Shown here: piece by piece, positions 5,492 to 5,901 of the stretch
Layout: every line of letters begins with the position of its first letter
How positions within the stretch are numbered: the first letter of the stretch is position 1
Assembly: GCA_013003415.1 (NCBI GenBank)
Contig: JABDJR010000411.1
Coordinates: forward strand, 1-5,901
Origin: Candidatus Eiseniibacteriota bacterium
GTDB lineage: Bacteria > Eisenbacteria > RBG-16-71-46 > JABDJR01
Length of the DNA: 5,901 nucleotides
Direction: 5' to 3'
Program-made: the position numbers and the translations under genes
Notes under the pieces: model-generated
The model's input: the letters and a program-made list of their open reading frames with translations, nothing else
Database searches by the model: none
What the model was told of the DNA's origin: nothing

Positions 5492-5901
5492 GTGTTGAAC
5501 ACAGACGATAGAGACAAGCGCCTGGTTCAGGAGTGCTTGGCCGGTAACACCGCCGCCTTCGGTGGTCTCATCGACAAGTACGAAAAGCTTCTCTTTAACA
5601 TCGCGCTCCGGATGGTGAACAACTATGACGACGCTCGTGACATTACCCAAACTGCCTTCCTCAAGGCCTATGAGCGGCTCGATAGTTACGATCCCCGGTA
5701 CAAATTTTTCTCGTGGATCTACAGGATAGTGGTCAATGAATCCATCAACGCCAAGACCAAGGCCAAACGATTTACGGAACTGGACCGAGACATCCCGCTC
5801 CATGATCGGAATCCCGAACAGGCACTCGTTTCCGATGAGTTATCGAGCAAGGTTCAAGATGCAGTTGTCCAGCTACCACCCGATTATCGAGAAGTCATCA
5901 T
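5492..5901 (+). CDS. ECF-type RNA polymerase sigma-70 factor, 5' part
   Basis: The gene runs off the window; 136 residues are visible. It encodes an extracytoplasmic-function sigma factor that directs RNA polymerase to a specific promoter set. Region 2 is complete: DKRLVQECLAGNTAAFGGLI (8-27), KYEKLLFNIALRMVNNYDDARDITQ (29-53, the polymerase-binding DARDITQ helix), then AFLKAYERLDSYDP (55-68) and FFSWIYRIVVNESINAKTK (72-90, the -10 recognition helix). A linker with NPEQALVSDEL (107-117) leads to the start of region 4 (VQDAVVQLPPDYREVII, 121 onward), cut by the window edge. The start is not certain: GTG at 5492 gives the family-like N-terminus and has only a weak AGAGTGG before it; TTG at 5471 or 5495 is possible, and no ATG occurs until residue 41. 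ECF genes often sit next to an anti-sigma gene, which would lie beyond the window. The closest cell-biology partner in view is none. Confidence 0.9.
   Translation, partial: MLNTDDRDKRLVQECLAGNTAAFGGLIDKYEKLLFNIALRMVNNYDDARDITQTAFLKAYERLDSYDPRYKFFSWIYRIVVNESINAKTKAKRFTELDRDIPLHDRNPEQALVSDELSSKVQDAVVQLPPDYREVI

Noticed and set aside
5269..5511. 80-residue plus-strand frame before the sigma factor gene
   Set aside because: No ribosome site, no recognisable domain, and it overlaps the sigma factor coding start.

Overview
The window reads as a chromosomal segment of a free-living, probably Gram-negative bacterium with moderate GC content. The evidence for a diderm is an OmpA-type peptidoglycan-binding lipoprotein and two exported proteins with classical signal peptides. 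The phylum cannot be fixed from the sequence. The CPXCG zinc-ribbon protein and the YiaD-like lipoprotein recall Proteobacteria, but the stand-alone SWIB protein and the ECF sigma factor have wider distributions, so I leave this open. No transposase, integrase, CRISPR array, tRNA or rRNA was seen. The cassette looks like ordinary chromosome, not a mobile island.

Layout from left to right: the 3' end of an unrecognised plus-strand gene (1-132); an OmpA/YiaD-like lipoprotein gene (225-872, +); a convergent gene for a Na+/phosphate symporter fused to a PhoU-like domain (918-2714, -); a 131-base divergent intergenic region; a 63-residue CPXCG zinc-ribbon protein gene (2846-3037, +); a tail-to-tail gene for an exported SAM-methyltransferase-fold protein with a His-rich N-terminus (3054-3722, -); a roughly 200-base divergent regulatory region; a SWIB/MDM2-domain protein gene (3927-4256, +), closely followed by a secreted alpha/beta-hydrolase gene (4296-5213, +); a 278-base gap; and the 5' part of an ECF-type sigma factor gene (5492 to the window end, +).

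Functionally the region is mixed. The lipoprotein serves envelope integrity, and the symporter imports or balances phosphate. The methyltransferase-like protein and the hydrolase act outside the cytoplasm. SWIB and the sigma factor belong to DNA and transcription functions. Only SWIB and the hydrolase are close enough on one strand (39 bases) to suggest a shared transcript. The others are separated by convergent or divergent junctions.

The points most worth a second look are the exported methyltransferase fold with its exact TATAAT box only 6 bases before the ATG (possible leaderless mRNA), the solitary bacterial SWIB protein with an expanded loop and a repeated 10-base element in its leader, and an AT-rich inverted repeat in the gap before the sigma factor. 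I found no clear new multi-gene system.
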